Shown piece by piece: positions 28,594 through 38,118 of a stretch of 51,957 bases of DNA (position 1 is the first letter of the stretch; the number at the start of each line of letters is the position of its first letter). The DNA is from Actinomyces haliotis. Lineage in GTDB: Bacteria; Actinomycetota; Actinomycetes; Actinomycetales; Actinomycetaceae. The position numbers were made by a program, and so were the translations under genes. The DNA lies in assembly GCF_015355765.1 (NCBI RefSeq), contig NZ_JACWNA010000011.1, positions 1 through 51,957 of the forward strand, given 5' to 3'. Under the pieces are notes generated by a model. The model ran no database searches. It had not been told where the DNA came from and saw nothing but the letters and a program-made list of their open reading frames with translations.

Positions 28594-31308
28594 TCAGGCG
28601 CCCAGCTCGCCGGCCACGGCGTGCAGGGCCGCGGGGACGGCGGTGGCGTCCTGGCCGCCGCCCTGGGCGAGGTCGGGCTTGCCGCCACCGCCGCCGCCGA
28701 GGGTCTTGGCGGCGAGGCGGACGAGGTCGCCGGCCTTGACGCCCTTGTCCCGAGCGGCCTGGTTCGTGGCGACGACGACGAGTGGGCGCTCGTTCGCGAC
28801 GCCGGCCACGGCGACGACCGCCGGCTCGGACTCGCCGAGCCGGGAGCGGACGTCGAGGGCGAGGGTGCGCAGGGCGTCGGCGTTCCCGACGGTGCCGAGG
28901 TCGGCGGAGGCGAGGAGGACCTCGCCGGCGCGGGCGGCGCCGTCGACGATCTGGGAGGCACGGGCCATGATCTGGGCCTGCTCGGCGGCGGCCAGCTTCT
29001 TCTCGGCGTCCTTGAGCCGGGACATGAGACCCTCGATGCGCTCGGGGAGCTGGTCGGCGCGGGCTCCCACGAGGGTCGAGATCTGGGAGACGAGGGCGTG
29101 CTCCTTGGCCTGGAAGCCGTAGGCGCCGTCGCCGACGAGGGCGTCGATGCGGCGCACGCCGGAGCCGATGGAGGACTCGCCGAGGACCGCCACGCGGCCG
29201 ATGTGGCCGGTGGAGGGCACGTGCGTGCCACCGCAGAACTCCACGTCGAAGCCGTCGCCGATGGTGACGACGCGGACCTCCTTACCGTACTTCTCGCCGA
29301 AGAGCGCGATGGCGCCTGTCTTGCGGGCGTCCTCGATGCTCATGACGTCGGTGCGCACGGTGAGGTCCTCGGCGAGCTTCTCGTTGACGAGGGACTCGAT
29401 GTCGTCCACCTGGGCCCCGCTGAGGGCGGAGTTGTGGCGGAAGTCGAAGCGCAAGCGCGAGGGCGAGTTCTCGCTTCCGGCCTGGTCGGCGTGCTCCGAG
29501 ACGACGTTGCGCAGGCCCGCGTAGACCATGTGGGTGCCGGTGTGGGCCCGGGCTATGGCGAGCCGGCGCACGGCGTCGATCTCGGCGTAGGCCTTCTCGC
29601 CCACGGCGGCCGTGCCCTCGGTGAGGGTGCCGCGGTGGACGGACAGGCCCTTGATGGGTGCCTGGACGTCCGCGACCTCGATGACGCCGCCGTCGGCGAG
29701 GCGGATGACGCCCTGGTCGGCGAGCTGACCGCCCATCTCGGCGTAGAAGGGGGTGCGGTCGAGCACGATCTCGACCTCGGCCGGGGCCGTGGCGACGGGG
29801 CTCGGGACGCCGTCGATGAGGATGCCGGTGACGGTGGCGTCGGCGGCGGTCTCGGTGTAGCCGAGGAAGGTGGAGCCGCCTCCCATCGTCTTCTCGATCT
29901 CCTGGAAGGCGCGGATGTCCGCGTGGCCGGTCTTCTTGGAGCGGGCGTCCGCGCGGGCGCGCTCCTTCTGCTCGTTCATGAGCGAGCGGAAGGCCTCCTC
30001 GTCGACGGAGACGCCCTGCTCGGCAGCCATCTCGAGGGTGAGGTCGATGGGGAAGCCGTAGGTGTCGTGGAGCGTGAAGGCCTCGGAGCCCGAGACGACG
30101 GCCTTACGGCCCGCCTTCTCGGCCGACTTCTTCGCGTCGGCGACGGCGGTGTCGAGGATGGTGGTGCCGGCGGCGAGGGTGCGGCGGAAGGCCTCCTCCT
30201 CGCCGTAGGCGACCTGGGAGATCTGGTCCCAGTTCGCCTCGAGCTCGGGGTAGGAGAGCTTCATGACGTCCTTGGAGCTCGTCAGGAGGGTCGGCATGGT
30301 CGCCTCGTCGACGCCGAGGAGGCGCATGGAGCGCACGGCGCGGCGGATGAGGCGGCGCAGGACGTAGCCGCGTCCGTCGTTGCCGGGGCGGACGCCGTCG
30401 CCGATGAGCATGAGGGAGGAGCGGACGTGGTCCGCGACGACGCGCATGCGGACGTCGTCGTCGTAGGCGGCACCGGCGGAGGGACCGGCCGCGCCGAGGC
30501 CGTACGTCTTGCCGGAGAGATCCTGGGCGGCGGCGATGACCGGCCAGACCTCGTCCGTCTCGTACATGTTCGGCTTGTCCTGCATGATGAAGGCGAGGCG
30601 CTCGAGGCCGGCACCGGTGTCGATGGCGGTCTTGTCAAGCTTCCCGACGAGCTCGAAGTCGTGACCGACGCCCTCACCCCGGATGAACTCGTCGAAGACG
30701 AGGTTCCAGATCTCGATGAAACGGTCGCCCTGGACGTCGACGACGGGGCCGCCGTCGGGCCCGAAGGCCGGGCCGCGGTCGTAGTGGATCTCGCAGCAGG
30801 CGCCGGCGGGGCCGGGCTGGCCGGTGGACCAGGAGATCTCCGCGAAGGGCAGCTTCTGGACGTGCTCGGCGGGGACGCCGATCTCCTTGGTGAGGTAGTT
30901 CCAGGCGACCTCGTCCTTCTCCCAGACGGTCATCCAGAGGCGGTCGCCGTCGAGGCCGTACTTGCCCTCGGCCACGGGACCGGTGAGGAGGTCCCAGGCG
31001 TAGCCGATGGCGCCCTCCTTGAAGTAGTCGCCGAAGGAGAAGTTGCCGTTCATCTGGAAGAACGTGCCGTGGCGGGTCGTCTTGCCGACGTTGTCGATGT
31101 CGTTGGTGCGGATGCACTTCTGGACGCTGGCGGCGCGCGGCCAGGGCGCCTGCTCGGTCCCCAGGATGTAGGGGATGAAGGGCACCATGCCGGCGACCGT
31201 GAACAGGATCGAGGGGTCCGGCGAGATGAGCGGGGCCGAGGGGCGGATCTCGTGGCCGTTCGCGGCGAAGTAGTCCAGCCAGCGGCTGCGGATCTCTGAG
31301 GTGCGCAT
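28594..31308 (-). CDS. alaS: Alanyl-tRNA synthetase
   Basis: Charges tRNA(Ala) and edits mis-attached Ser and Gly. The 904-residue enzyme begins MRTSEIRSRWLDYFAANGHEIRPSAPL, as usual. The class II catalytic core covers about the first 240 residues, with NIDNVGKTTRHGTFF-like motif 2 and GAGLERLAF motif 3. The editing-domain metal ligands are seen in AHTGTHM and the EFCGGTHVPSTGHIG segment. The C-Ala domain contains KTLGGGGGGKPDLAQGGG. It has its own leader of about 100 nt after the rpsD terminator; AGGACGAGGAA precedes the ATG. It is the first gene of the long leftward run to the aro genes. Confidence 0.98.
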   Translation of the reverse strand: MRTSEIRSRWLDYFAANGHEIRPSAPLISPDPSILFTVAGMVPFIPYILGTEQAPWPRAASVQKCIRTNDIDNVGKTTRHGTFFQMNGNFSFGDYFKEGAIGYAWDLLTGPVAEGKYGLDGDRLWMTVWEKDEVAWNYLTKEIGVPAEHVQKLPFAEISWSTGQPGPAGACCEIHYDRGPAFGPDGGPVVDVQGDRFIEIWNLVFDEFIRGEGVGHDFELVGKLDKTAIDTGAGLERLAFIMQDKPNMYETDEVWPVIAAAQDLSGKTYGLGAAGPSAGAAYDDDVRMRVVADHVRSSLMLIGDGVRPGNDGRGYVLRRLIRRAVRSMRLLGVDEATMPTLLTSSKDVMKLSYPELEANWDQISQVAYGEEEAFRRTLAAGTTILDTAVADAKKSAEKAGRKAVVSGSEAFTLHDTYGFPIDLTLEMAAEQGVSVDEEAFRSLMNEQKERARADARSKKTGHADIRAFQEIEKTMGGGSTFLGYTETAADATVTGILIDGVPSPVATAPAEVEIVLDRTPFYAEMGGQLADQGVIRLADGGVIEVADVQAPIKGLSVHRGTLTEGTAAVGEKAYAEIDAVRRLAIARAHTGTHMVYAGLRNVVSEHADQAGSENSPSRLRFDFRHNSALSGAQVDDIESLVNEKLAEDLTVRTDVMSIEDARKTGAIALFGEKYGKEVRVVTIGDGFDVEFCGGTHVPSTGHIGRVAVLGESSIGSGVRRIDALVGDGAYGFQAKEHALVSQISTLVGARADQLPERIEGLMSRLKDAEKKLAAAEQAQIMARASQIVDGAARAGEVLLASADLGTVGNADALRTLALDVRSRLGESEPAVVAVAGVANERPLVVVATNQAARDKGVKAGDLVRLAAKTLGGGGGGKPDLAQGGGQDATAVPAALHAVAGELGA

Positions 31309-31411
31309 CGGTTCCTCGTCCTGTTCGTGCTCGTGGTGCGCGTCCGTGCTCTGGGGGGCTCTCGGACGCTGCGTGGGTCAGGTGGACCGGGGGTGAGACT
31401 ACCCCGGAAGG

Positions 31412-31452
31412 CGGGAACGCCCCGAGCCGGAGACCGGTTCGGGGCGTTCCCG
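31412..31452 (-). terminator. Strong hairpin terminator after rpsD
   Basis: A perfect 14-bp inverted repeat (31412-31425 with 31439-31452) starts 20 nt past the rpsD stop. Its 13-nt loop contains another CCGG/CCGG mini-stem. There is no U tract. It isolates rpsD from alaS. Confidence 0.8.
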
Positions 31453-31472
31453 GGCTGTCGCGCCGGGCGCGA

Positions 31473-32096
31473 TCAGCGGGAGTAGTACTCGACGACCATC
31501 TGGACGTCGCAGGTCACCGGGACCTCGTCGCGCTTGGGGCGACGGACCAGGGTGGCCTGGAGCTTCTCGAGCTCGACGGAGAGGTAGTCCGGGACGGCCG
31601 GGAGGACGTCACGGTGGGTGCCGGCGGCGGCGATCTGGAAGGGGACCATCACCTGGGAGCGCGGGCGGACCTGGATGGTCTGGCCGGGCTTGACGCGGAA
31701 GGAGGGGCGGTCGACGACCTTGCCGTCAACGAGGATGTGACGGTGCACGACGTCCTGGCGGGCCTGGGCGATGGTGCGGGCGAAGCCGGAGCGCAGGACG
31801 AGGGCGTCGAGACGCATCTCGAGGAGCTCGACGAGGGACTCACCGGTCAGGCCCTTCTCGCGACGGGCCTCCTCGAACACGCGCTGGAGCTGGGCCTCGC
31901 GGATGCCGTACTGGGCGCGGAGGCGCTGCTTCTCCTTGAGGCGGACGGCGTAGTCCGACTCGGTGCGGCGGCGGGCGCGGCCGTGCTCGCCGGGGCCGTA
32001 GGGACGCTTCTCGAAGTAGCGGACGGCCTTGGGGGTCAGCGGGATGCCGAGGGCGCGCGAGAGGCGCACCTGACGGCGGGAGCGGGAGGAGCTCAT
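31473..32096 (-). CDS. rpsD: Small ribosomal subunit protein S4 (zinc-free form)
   Basis: Primary 16S rRNA-binding protein that nucleates 30S assembly. It has 207 residues. The N-terminus lacks the CxxC-type zinc ligands of C+ S4 proteins, so it is a C-minus form. The core is typical: FEKRPYGPGEHGRAR, RLKEKQRLRAQYGI, and the S4 RNA-binding domain RLDALVLRSGFARTIAQARQDVVHRHILVDG. Monocistronic location next to alaS, away from the rpsK/rpoA cluster, fits some actinobacteria. A purine-rich AGGAAGAAGAG precedes the ATG. The leader of about 150 nt is unusually long for this genome and structured. Confidence 0.96.
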   Translation of the reverse strand: MSSSRSRRQVRLSRALGIPLTPKAVRYFEKRPYGPGEHGRARRRTESDYAVRLKEKQRLRAQYGIREAQLQRVFEEARREKGLTGESLVELLEMRLDALVLRSGFARTIAQARQDVVHRHILVDGKVVDRPSFRVKPGQTIQVRPRSQVMVPFQIAAAGTHRDVLPAVPDYLSVELEKLQATLVRRPKRDEVPVTCDVQMVVEYYSR

Positions 32097-32170
32097 GCTC
32101 GTCTCTTCTTCCTGTCGGAGTTGTTCGCACGTCGCGGGCGGGTGCCTGCGGCGCGGGGTCAGCCTCGTGA

Positions 32171-32256
32171 CGCGCCGCTGCTGCGGCGCGGTGGGCCAGG
32201 ACCCCAGGAGTGCCGTGCCGGGGAGCAGGTCCCTGGACGGCAGCCCTGAGACCCTA
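32171..32256 (-). promoter_or_regulatory. rpsD promoter and structured leader
   Basis: TAGGGT (32256-32251, leftward) is a plausible -10 box. The transcript leader then contains a perfect 8-bp hairpin with a 4-nt loop at 32190-32171. S4 is autoregulatory in several bacteria through leader structures, so this hairpin may be a target. That is inference only; the -35 was not found. Confidence 0.35.
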
Positions 32257-32261
32257 GCGGA

Positions 32262-32289
32262 CGTCGCCGTGCCCGCGCACGCCGCGACG
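32262..32289 (-). terminator. Hairpin terminator after the TSUP gene
   Basis: CGTCGC and GCGACG outer arms with inner GTGC/GCAC pairs form a hairpin with small internal loops, starting 19 nt past the TSUP stop. It would end the rarA-TSUP transcript just before the rpsD promoter. Confidence 0.55.
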
Positions 32290-32308
32290 CCCCGGTGTGA
32301 GGCGATCC

Positions 32309-33217
32309 TCAGACCCCGGGGTGGTCGTCGGCCTCGTCTGCGGACGCCGCGGACGGCTCGTCCTCCCCCGCCCGCGCTGCGGGCTCCGTGAGCGAGAAGG
32401 CCACGGCCTCTCGCTCGCGCCGTCGACGCTGGCGCTCCTTGCGCAGGGTGTTGAGGACGACGCAGACGAGGAACAGGCTGAACAGGACGTTGCCCGTCGA
32501 CGGGCTGATCGCGGCGGCCGTCATCGTGCCGAGGGGCGCCGCGACGGCGGCGCCGACCCCGACGACGAGCCCGGCGCGCAGGTCCACGACGCCGTGCCGG
32601 GCGTTGGACCAGGTGCCCGTGATCGCGGTCGGGATCATGACGAGGAGCGAGGTCCCCCGCGCCAGGAGGTCGCCCACGCCGACGATGAGCTCCAGCCCGG
32701 GCACGATGACGCTGCCACCGCCCACGCCGACGAGGCCGGAGAGCACGCCCGCCAGGAGGCCCACGCCCACGAGGCCCGCGCCACGGGCGGGGTCGAGGAC
32801 GAGCGCGGCCTCGCGCACCGGCACCTGGAGCTGCTGCGAGACGATGACGAACAGGGCGAAGGCCACGAAGATCCAGGGCAGGACGCGTGCCGGGAGACGG
32901 CGCAGGAGCCAGGTGCCGATCTGCGCGCCGACGAGGGACCCGAGGACGAGGAGGACGGCGGCGACGAGCGAGACCTCGCCGCGCAGCGCGTAGGAGGTCG
33001 TGCCGACGGCGGCCGTGAGCACGATGGCGGCCAGCGAGGTGGCGGCAGCGCGGCGCTGGGACATGCCGAGCACGCCCATGAGGGCGGGGACGATGACGAG
33101 GCCGCCGCCCACGCCGAAGAGGCCGGAGAGGAAGCCCGCGGCGAGGCCGGTCACGAGGACGAGGAGCGACGTCCCCAGGCTGCCGCGGGTGGTGGCTGAG
33201 TCGGTCGGGCGGCTCAC
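32309..33217 (-). CDS. TSUP-family membrane transporter (TauE/SafE)
   Basis: An integral membrane permease of the sulfite exporter TauE/SafE (TSUP) family. Members export or import sulfur-containing or organic anions; the substrate here is not known. The 302 residues hold about eight hydrophobic segments in two halves, each opening with the family repeat: [15 protein letters not shown] in the first half and [15 protein letters not shown] in the second. The C-terminal 45 residues are charged and cytoplasmic ([13 protein letters not shown]). The GTG start overlaps the rarA stop (GTGA), so it is coupled to rarA although no functional link is known. Confidence 0.88.
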   Translation of the reverse strand: MSRPTDSATTRGSLGTSLLVLVTGLAAGFLSGLFGVGGGLVIVPALMGVLGMSQRRAAATSLAAIVLTAAVGTTSYALRGEVSLVAAVLLVLGSLVGAQIGTWLLRRLPARVLPWIFVAFALFVIVSQQLQVPVREAALVLDPARGAGLVGVGLLAGVLSGLVGVGGGSVIVPGLELIVGVGDLLARGTSLLVMIPTAITGTWSNARHGVVDLRAGLVVGVGAAVAAPLGTMTAAAISPSTGNVLFSLFLVCVVLNTLRKERQRRRREREAVAFSLTEPAARAGEDEPSAASADEADDHPGV

Positions 33218-34626
33218 TGCCGCTCCGTGATCCGGCGCACCGCGTCGAGCCGGGCCGCGATCTGCTTCTCGAAGCCGTTGGCGGTGGGCTCGTAGTAGCG
33301 GGTGCCGTCGAGCTCGTCCGGCAGGTACTGCTGGGCGACCACGGCGTGGGGGAAGTCGTGCGGGTAGCGGTAGCCGGCCCCGTGACCGAGCTTCTCCGCG
33401 CCCGCGTAGTGCGCGTCGCGCAGGTGGGGCGGGACCGCTCCCCCGCGGCCCGCCGCGACGTCCTTCATGGCGGCGCCGATGCCCGTGGTCACGGCGTTGG
33501 ACTTCGGGGCGGTGGCGACGGCGAGTGCCGCCTCCGCCAGGACGAGCTGCGCCTCGGGCATGCCGATGAGAGCGACAGCCTGCTGCGCGGCGACGGCGGT
33601 CTGGAGGACGGTCGGGTCCGCCAGACCGACGTCCTCGGCCGCGTGGATCGTGATCCGGCGGGCGATGTAGCGGGGGTCCTCCCCCGCAGCCATCATGCGG
33701 GCCAGGTAGTGGAGCGTCGCGTCGGGGTCGGACCCGCGCATGGACTTGATGAACGCGGAGACCACGTCGTAGTGCTGGTCGCCCTGGCGGTCGTAGCGCA
33801 CGGCGGCGACGTCGGCGGCCTGCTCGACGTCGGCGAGGGTGATGGCCGGGGCGTGCGCGTGCGAGGCCCCGGCGCCGTCCTCGTCGCCCTCCCCGTCCGC
33901 GGCGGGGCCGCGGGCAGCGAGGACCGCCCCGGCCGCGGCCTCCAGGACGGTGAGCGACTTGCGCGCGTCGGAGCCGGCCATCCGGATGACCTGCTCACGA
34001 GCGTCGTCGTCGATGGTGACGGCCCCGGCCAGACCACGCTCGTCGGCCACGGCGCGGTCGATGAGGGCGCGGACGTCGTCGGGGGCCAGCGGGCGGAGGG
34101 TGAGCAGGAGGGAGCGCGACAGGAGTGGGGACACCACCGAGAAGCTCGGGTTCTCCGTGGTGGCGGCCACGAGGGTGACCCATCGGTTCTCCACGCTGGG
34201 CAGGAGGGCGTCCTGCTGCGAGCGGGAGAAGCGGTGCACCTCGTCCACGAAGAGGACGGTCTCCTCCCCCGAGGCGGTCAGGCGGCGGCGCGCGTCCTCG
34301 ACGACGGCTCGCACGTCCTTGACGCCGGCCGTCACGGCGGAAAGCTCGACGAAGCGCCGTCCGGACCCGCGGGCGACCAGGTAGGCGAGGGTCGTCTTGC
34401 CCGTGCCAGGCGGTCCCCACAGGACGACGGAGGAGACGCCCGCGCCGCGGCCCGCGCCCGGGCCGGCCGGCTCGACGAGACGACGCAGCGGCGATCCCTG
34501 CGCGAGGAGGTGGGACTGCCCGAGGACCTCGTCGAGGGTGCGCGGGCGCATGCGCACGGCCAGGGGCGCGTGGGCGTCGACGGGCAGGCCGACGTCGTCC
34601 GTTCCCGCCGACTCGAAGAGATCCAT
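33214..34626 (-). CDS. rarA: Replication-associated recombination protein A (MgsA)
   Basis: AAA+ ATPase related to clamp loaders that acts at stalled forks and binds SSB. It has 470 residues. Walker A is GPPGTGKTT (71-79), Walker B is [11 protein letters not shown] (about 123-133), and sensor 1 lies in [20 protein letters not shown]. The C-terminal tetramerisation region contains [25 protein letters not shown] and [21 protein letters not shown], both typical. A Gly/Ala-rich insert near residues 240-255 is unremarkable. TAGTCT lies 7 nt before the ATG with no SD between, which suggests a leaderless mRNA. It is divergent from the MMPL gene and coupled to the TSUP gene. Confidence 0.96.
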   Translation of the reverse strand: MDLFESAGTDDVGLPVDAHAPLAVRMRPRTLDEVLGQSHLLAQGSPLRRLVEPAGPGAGRGAGVSSVVLWGPPGTGKTTLAYLVARGSGRRFVELSAVTAGVKDVRAVVEDARRRLTASGEETVLFVDEVHRFSRSQQDALLPSVENRWVTLVAATTENPSFSVVSPLLSRSLLLTLRPLAPDDVRALIDRAVADERGLAGAVTIDDDAREQVIRMAGSDARKSLTVLEAAAGAVLAARGPAADGEGDEDGAGASHAHAPAITLADVEQAADVAAVRYDRQGDQHYDVVSAFIKSMRGSDPDATLHYLARMMAAGEDPRYIARRITIHAAEDVGLADPTVLQTAVAAQQAVALIGMPEAQLVLAEAALAVATAPKSNAVTTGIGAAMKDVAAGRGGAVPPHLRDAHYAGAEKLGHGAGYRYPHDFPHAVVAQQYLPDELDGTRYYEPTANGFEKQIAARLDAVRRITERQ

Positions 34627-34633
34627 GCGGCCG

Positions 34634-34639
34634 AGACTA
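34634..34639 (-). promoter_or_regulatory. -10 box for leaderless rarA
   Basis: TAGTCT (34639-34634, leftward) ends 7 nt before the rarA ATG at 34626, so transcription should begin at or one base from the A of ATG. No SD is present. Confidence 0.45.
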
Positions 34640-34697
34640 TCGCCACGGCACCGGTGGCACGCAGCCGGACCGACGTCGGTCGTCGCACCCAGGATGC

Positions 34698-34703
34698 GAG
34701 AAT
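34698..34703 (+). promoter_or_regulatory. -10 box for leaderless MMPL gene
   Basis: GAGAAT fits the minimal NANNNT pattern and ends 6 nt before the GTG at 34710. The 83-bp divergent region must hold both the rarA and MMPL promoters. It is weaker than the rarA box. Confidence 0.35.
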
Positions 34704-34709
34704 GGGCAG

Positions 34710-37061
34710 GTGCTGGAGCATCTCGCCAACAGGGTCGTCAAGGACGCGTGGGTCGTCGTCGGGGCCTGGGCAGCCCTCGCGGCGCTCCTGCTCACGCTGA
34801 CGCTCACTGGCTTCGGCGGCAAGGCCCTCTTCGACCGGCTCGAGGGCGGGACCGTCGGCGTCGACGGCACCGAGTCCGCGCAGGGGCAGGAGCTCCTCGA
34901 CACGCTGGCGGGCGACGGGGTGACCGTCACTCTCGCGGTCACGGGCACGGACCTGACCGACCCGGCGGTCGTCACCGGGATCACCTCGGACCTCGGTCCG
35001 ACCCACCGAGCGCTCACCCGTCTCGTCGGCGAGGGCTCGGTCCTCGACCCCTTCATCATTCCCGGTGGCCTCACCGAGCCCGCCGCGCAGGTCCTCGCCT
35101 CGAAGCACCAGGACGGCTTCCTCGTCGTCGTGACGGTCGACCCGAACGGGGACGAGGTCGCCTCCGCGGACGACGAGCAGTACCACGAGCAGCTCGACGA
35201 GCTCGTCGGGAAGGTGGAGGACCGCCTGCGCGAGGTGCCGGCCGCGTTGCACGACGTCGCACCGGGCGCTCGCGGAACGGTCTCCGACGACGCCCTCCTC
35301 CAGTCCGCCGTGACCGACCAGGTCGAGAAGGACCTCGTCACCGGCGAGCTCATCTCGCTGCCGCTGTCCCTTCTCATCATGGTCCTCGTCTTCGGCGGGT
35401 TCCTCGCCGCGGGGATGCCGCTCATCGGAGCCCTTGCGGCGATCGCCGGCTCGCTCGGCGTCCTGTACGGGCTGACGTACGTCATGGACCTGCAATCCTT
35501 CGTCGTCACCATCGTGACGGTCATCGGCCTGGGCCTGTCGATCGACTACGGGCTCCTCATCACCTCGCGCTACCGGGAGGAGCTCGCCCGCCTCGACGCG
35601 GCTGAGACCGTGGGAGACGGCGTCGGGGAACGGCGTCTCCGCCGTCGCCCCGTCGTCGCGACGGCCATGAGGACGACGATCATGACGGCGGGACGGACGG
35701 TCGTGTTCTCGGCCCTCACCGTCGCCATCGGCATGCTGGGGCTGCTCCTCATGGGCACGAGCGTCCTGCGCTCGATCGGGCTGGCCGGAGTCGCGGTGGT
35801 CCTCATCGCGGGGGCCGCCGCCGTCACGCTCGTCCCCGCCGTCCTCGTCCTGCTCGGCGACCGTCTGCGGCGGCCCTCCGTCCTGTCCAGGGTCCCGCTG
35901 CTCGGCTCCCTCCAGCGCCGCATGGGGGACGTGACCAGCGAGGAGGGCTTCTTCTCCCGCCTGGCGCACGCCGTGCGCCGCGTGCCGTGGGTGGTACTCG
36001 TCGCCTGCCTCGCCCTGCTCGTCGTCCTGGCGGCTCCGGTGCGCCACCTGCACATGCTGTCATCGACGACCGAGATGCTGCCGCCCCACTCGGACCAGCG
36101 CGACTACGTGCGGGTCCTCGCTGAGGACTACCCCGCGGCCACGCAGCCCGACGCGACACTGGTCATCGCCGGCACGGGCCAGCGGGTCACGAGCTACGTC
36201 GGACGCGTCGCGCAGGCCGAGAGCGTCGACTCGGTCCTCTCAACGGCGACCGCCGGCAGCTACACGGTCGTCTACCTCGACCTGGCCGGAGAGCCCTCGA
36301 GCAGCGAGGCCGAGGAGGCCGTGGCCGCCGTCCGGGACGTCCCGGCGCCTGCGGATCGCTGGGTGACCGGTCAGGCGGCGACGCAGCTCGACTTCCGGCA
36401 CGCCATCGAGCACGGGCTGCCGTGGGTGCTCGGCACCATCGTCGCTGCGACCTTCATCCTGCTGTTCCTCATGACCGGATCGGTGCTCGTCCCCCTCAAG
36501 GCGCTCGTCATCAACTTGATCTCGCTGGCGGCCTCGATGGGCGCGCTCACCTGGGTCTTCCAGGAGGGGAACCTCACGGGGCTGCTCGGCTTCACCCCGG
36601 TGGGCGGCCTGGAGAGCTACGTCGTCATCACGGCGGTCTGCGTGGGCTTCGGGCTCGCCATGGACTACGAGGTCTTCCTCCTGGCCCGCATCAAGGAGTA
36701 CTGGGACGCGGGCTGCGACAACGACACCGCGGTGGAGCTGGGCCTGCAGCGCTCGGGGCGCGTCGTGACCTCGGCCGCGCTCATCATGGTGACGGTGTTC
36801 CTGGGCTTCGTCGCCGGGGACCTGCGCGTGGTCAGGGAGATCGGGGTGGCGATGGCGGTCATCGTGGCGCTGGACGCGACCCTCGTGCGCCTCCTGCTCG
36901 TGCCCGCGACGATGACGCTGCTCGGCCGTTGGAACTGGTGGGCGCCGGCCCGCATGCGCGGGTGGTACGAGCGCTACGGGGTCGGGCACGAAGAGGCCTC
37001 GCGGCTCAGCCGCCCCGGCGCTCACGCGCTCAGGCGCGCCGGCCGGGCTCGGCGGAGCTGA
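34710..37061 (+). CDS. MMPL-family RND-type exporter
   Basis: A large proton-driven membrane transporter of the MMPL family; relatives export lipids, pigments or drugs. The cargo here is unknown. The 783 residues have the expected duplicated layout: one membrane helix (about 14-33), an outer loop, five clustered helices (about 213-375), then a second copy starting near residue 425. Each half carries the Asp-Tyr proton-relay pair: D279-Y280 in [11 protein letters not shown] and D652-Y653 in [13 protein letters not shown]. The GTG start has a -10-like box 6 nt upstream and no SD. No lipid-synthesis gene is adjacent. Its 3' end overlaps the convergent FecCD permease gene by 32 bp. Confidence 0.92.
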   Translation: MLEHLANRVVKDAWVVVGAWAALAALLLTLTLTGFGGKALFDRLEGGTVGVDGTESAQGQELLDTLAGDGVTVTLAVTGTDLTDPAVVTGITSDLGPTHRALTRLVGEGSVLDPFIIPGGLTEPAAQVLASKHQDGFLVVVTVDPNGDEVASADDEQYHEQLDELVGKVEDRLREVPAALHDVAPGARGTVSDDALLQSAVTDQVEKDLVTGELISLPLSLLIMVLVFGGFLAAGMPLIGALAAIAGSLGVLYGLTYVMDLQSFVVTIVTVIGLGLSIDYGLLITSRYREELARLDAAETVGDGVGERRLRRRPVVATAMRTTIMTAGRTVVFSALTVAIGMLGLLLMGTSVLRSIGLAGVAVVLIAGAAAVTLVPAVLVLLGDRLRRPSVLSRVPLLGSLQRRMGDVTSEEGFFSRLAHAVRRVPWVVLVACLALLVVLAAPVRHLHMLSSTTEMLPPHSDQRDYVRVLAEDYPAATQPDATLVIAGTGQRVTSYVGRVAQAESVDSVLSTATAGSYTVVYLDLAGEPSSSEAEEAVAAVRDVPAPADRWVTGQAATQLDFRHAIEHGLPWVLGTIVAATFILLFLMTGSVLVPLKALVINLISLAASMGALTWVFQEGNLTGLLGFTPVGGLESYVVITAVCVGFGLAMDYEVFLLARIKEYWDAGCDNDTAVELGLQRSGRVVTSAALIMVTVFLGFVAGDLRVVREIGVAMAVIVALDATLVRLLLVPATMTLLGRWNWWAPARMRGWYERYGVGHEEASRLSRPGAHALRRAGRARRS

Positions 37062-38118
37062 GGAGCCACAGGAGGTAGAAACCGCCGAGCGCCGAGGTGA
37101 GCAGGCCCACAGGGATCTGGAAGGGGCTCAGGAGCCGGCCCGCCGCCAGGTCCGCACCCAGCAGGAGCGCGGCGCCGACGGCGCCGGCGGGCAGCACCCC
37201 CAGACCCGTCGTGCGGGTCAGCCGCGCGGCCACCTGGGGCGCGGCGAGCGCGAGGAAGCCGATCGGGCCGGACACCGCGACGCACGCGGAGGCGAGGACC
37301 ACGCCGTAGCCGATGAGGACGAGCCGGGTACGCGCCACGCGCATCCCGAGCCCGGCGGCGGCGTCGTCCCCCAGCTCCAGGACGCGGCCGGGGACGGCCA
37401 GCACGAGCCCCAGGGGCAGGACGATGGCGATGAGCACGAGCAGGGGCCGCACGCTCGCCCACGTGATGGCGTTCAAGCTGCCGTGCTGCCAGGTGCGTGC
37501 CGCCTCGGCGGACTCCAGGTCGGAGGCCGCGAGGAGGTAGTCGTTGAGCGCGGCGAGCATCTGCCCCACGGCGATGCCCACCAGGATGAGGGTCTCACCG
37601 CGCAGGCGGCTGCGAGCGCCCAGCGCGATGACGAGGACCGCGGTGAGGGCGCCGCCCAGCACGGCACCCAGCGAGGTCGCCCCGATCGACGTCGAGCCGA
37701 GGACGAGGAGGGCCAGGATCCCCCCGGTGCTCGCCCCTCGGGTGAATCCGACGACGTCCGGGCTGCCCAGGGGGTTGCGGGAGACCGACTGGAAGAAGGC
37801 GCCTGAGACCCCGAGCGTCCCTCCGATGGCGAGGGCCGCCACCACGCGCGGCAGGCGCTGGTCCAGCACGATGTACCGCGCCGTCGGGTCACCGGAGCCC
37901 CGCAGGATGGTGAGCAGCCCGCGAGGGCTGACCGGGAAGGTGCCGGTGCTCAGGCCCACGAGGACGCCGAGGCCGGCGACGAGGAGCGCGCCGAGGGTGA
38001 CCAGGAGCGAGCGGCGACGCAGTAGGAGGCTCCAGCGCCGGCCCAGGACGAGCTGCCCGGGAGGCGCGACGGGCCGGTCGGGCTGGACGGGCAGGGCGGG
38101 AACACGGCGGCGGGTCAT
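37030..38118 (-). CDS. FecCD-family iron/siderophore ABC permease (second)
   Basis: A membrane subunit of a BtuC/FecCD-type importer for ferric siderophore, heme or cobalamin. Of its 362 residues, the first 40 are a Pro/Arg-rich cytoplasmic tail. About nine to ten helices follow, with the family segments GGTLGVSGAFFQSVSRNPLGSPDVVG and GFTRGAS. The ATPase-contacting loop is near GMRVARTRLVLIGYG, then SGPIGFLALAAPQVAARL. The ATG overlaps the stop of the other permease gene (ATGA), so the pair should form a heterodimer. The last 32 bp overlap the end of the MMPL gene on the other strand. Confidence 0.93.
   Translation of the reverse strand: MTRRRVPALPVQPDRPVAPPGQLVLGRRWSLLLRRRSLLVTLGALLVAGLGVLVGLSTGTFPVSPRGLLTILRGSGDPTARYIVLDQRLPRVVAALAIGGTLGVSGAFFQSVSRNPLGSPDVVGFTRGASTGGILALLVLGSTSIGATSLGAVLGGALTAVLVIALGARSRLRGETLILVGIAVGQMLAALNDYLLAASDLESAEAARTWQHGSLNAITWASVRPLLVLIAIVLPLGLVLAVPGRVLELGDDAAAGLGMRVARTRLVLIGYGVVLASACVAVSGPIGFLALAAPQVAARLTRTTGLGVLPAGAVGAALLLGADLAAGRLLSPFQIPVGLLTSALGGFYLLWLLSSAEPGRRA

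Noticed and set aside
34332-36053. Minus-strand frame of 573 codons opposite the MMPL gene
   Set aside because: It is highly charged low-complexity sequence, antisense to a clear MMPL transporter with both Asp-Tyr pairs.
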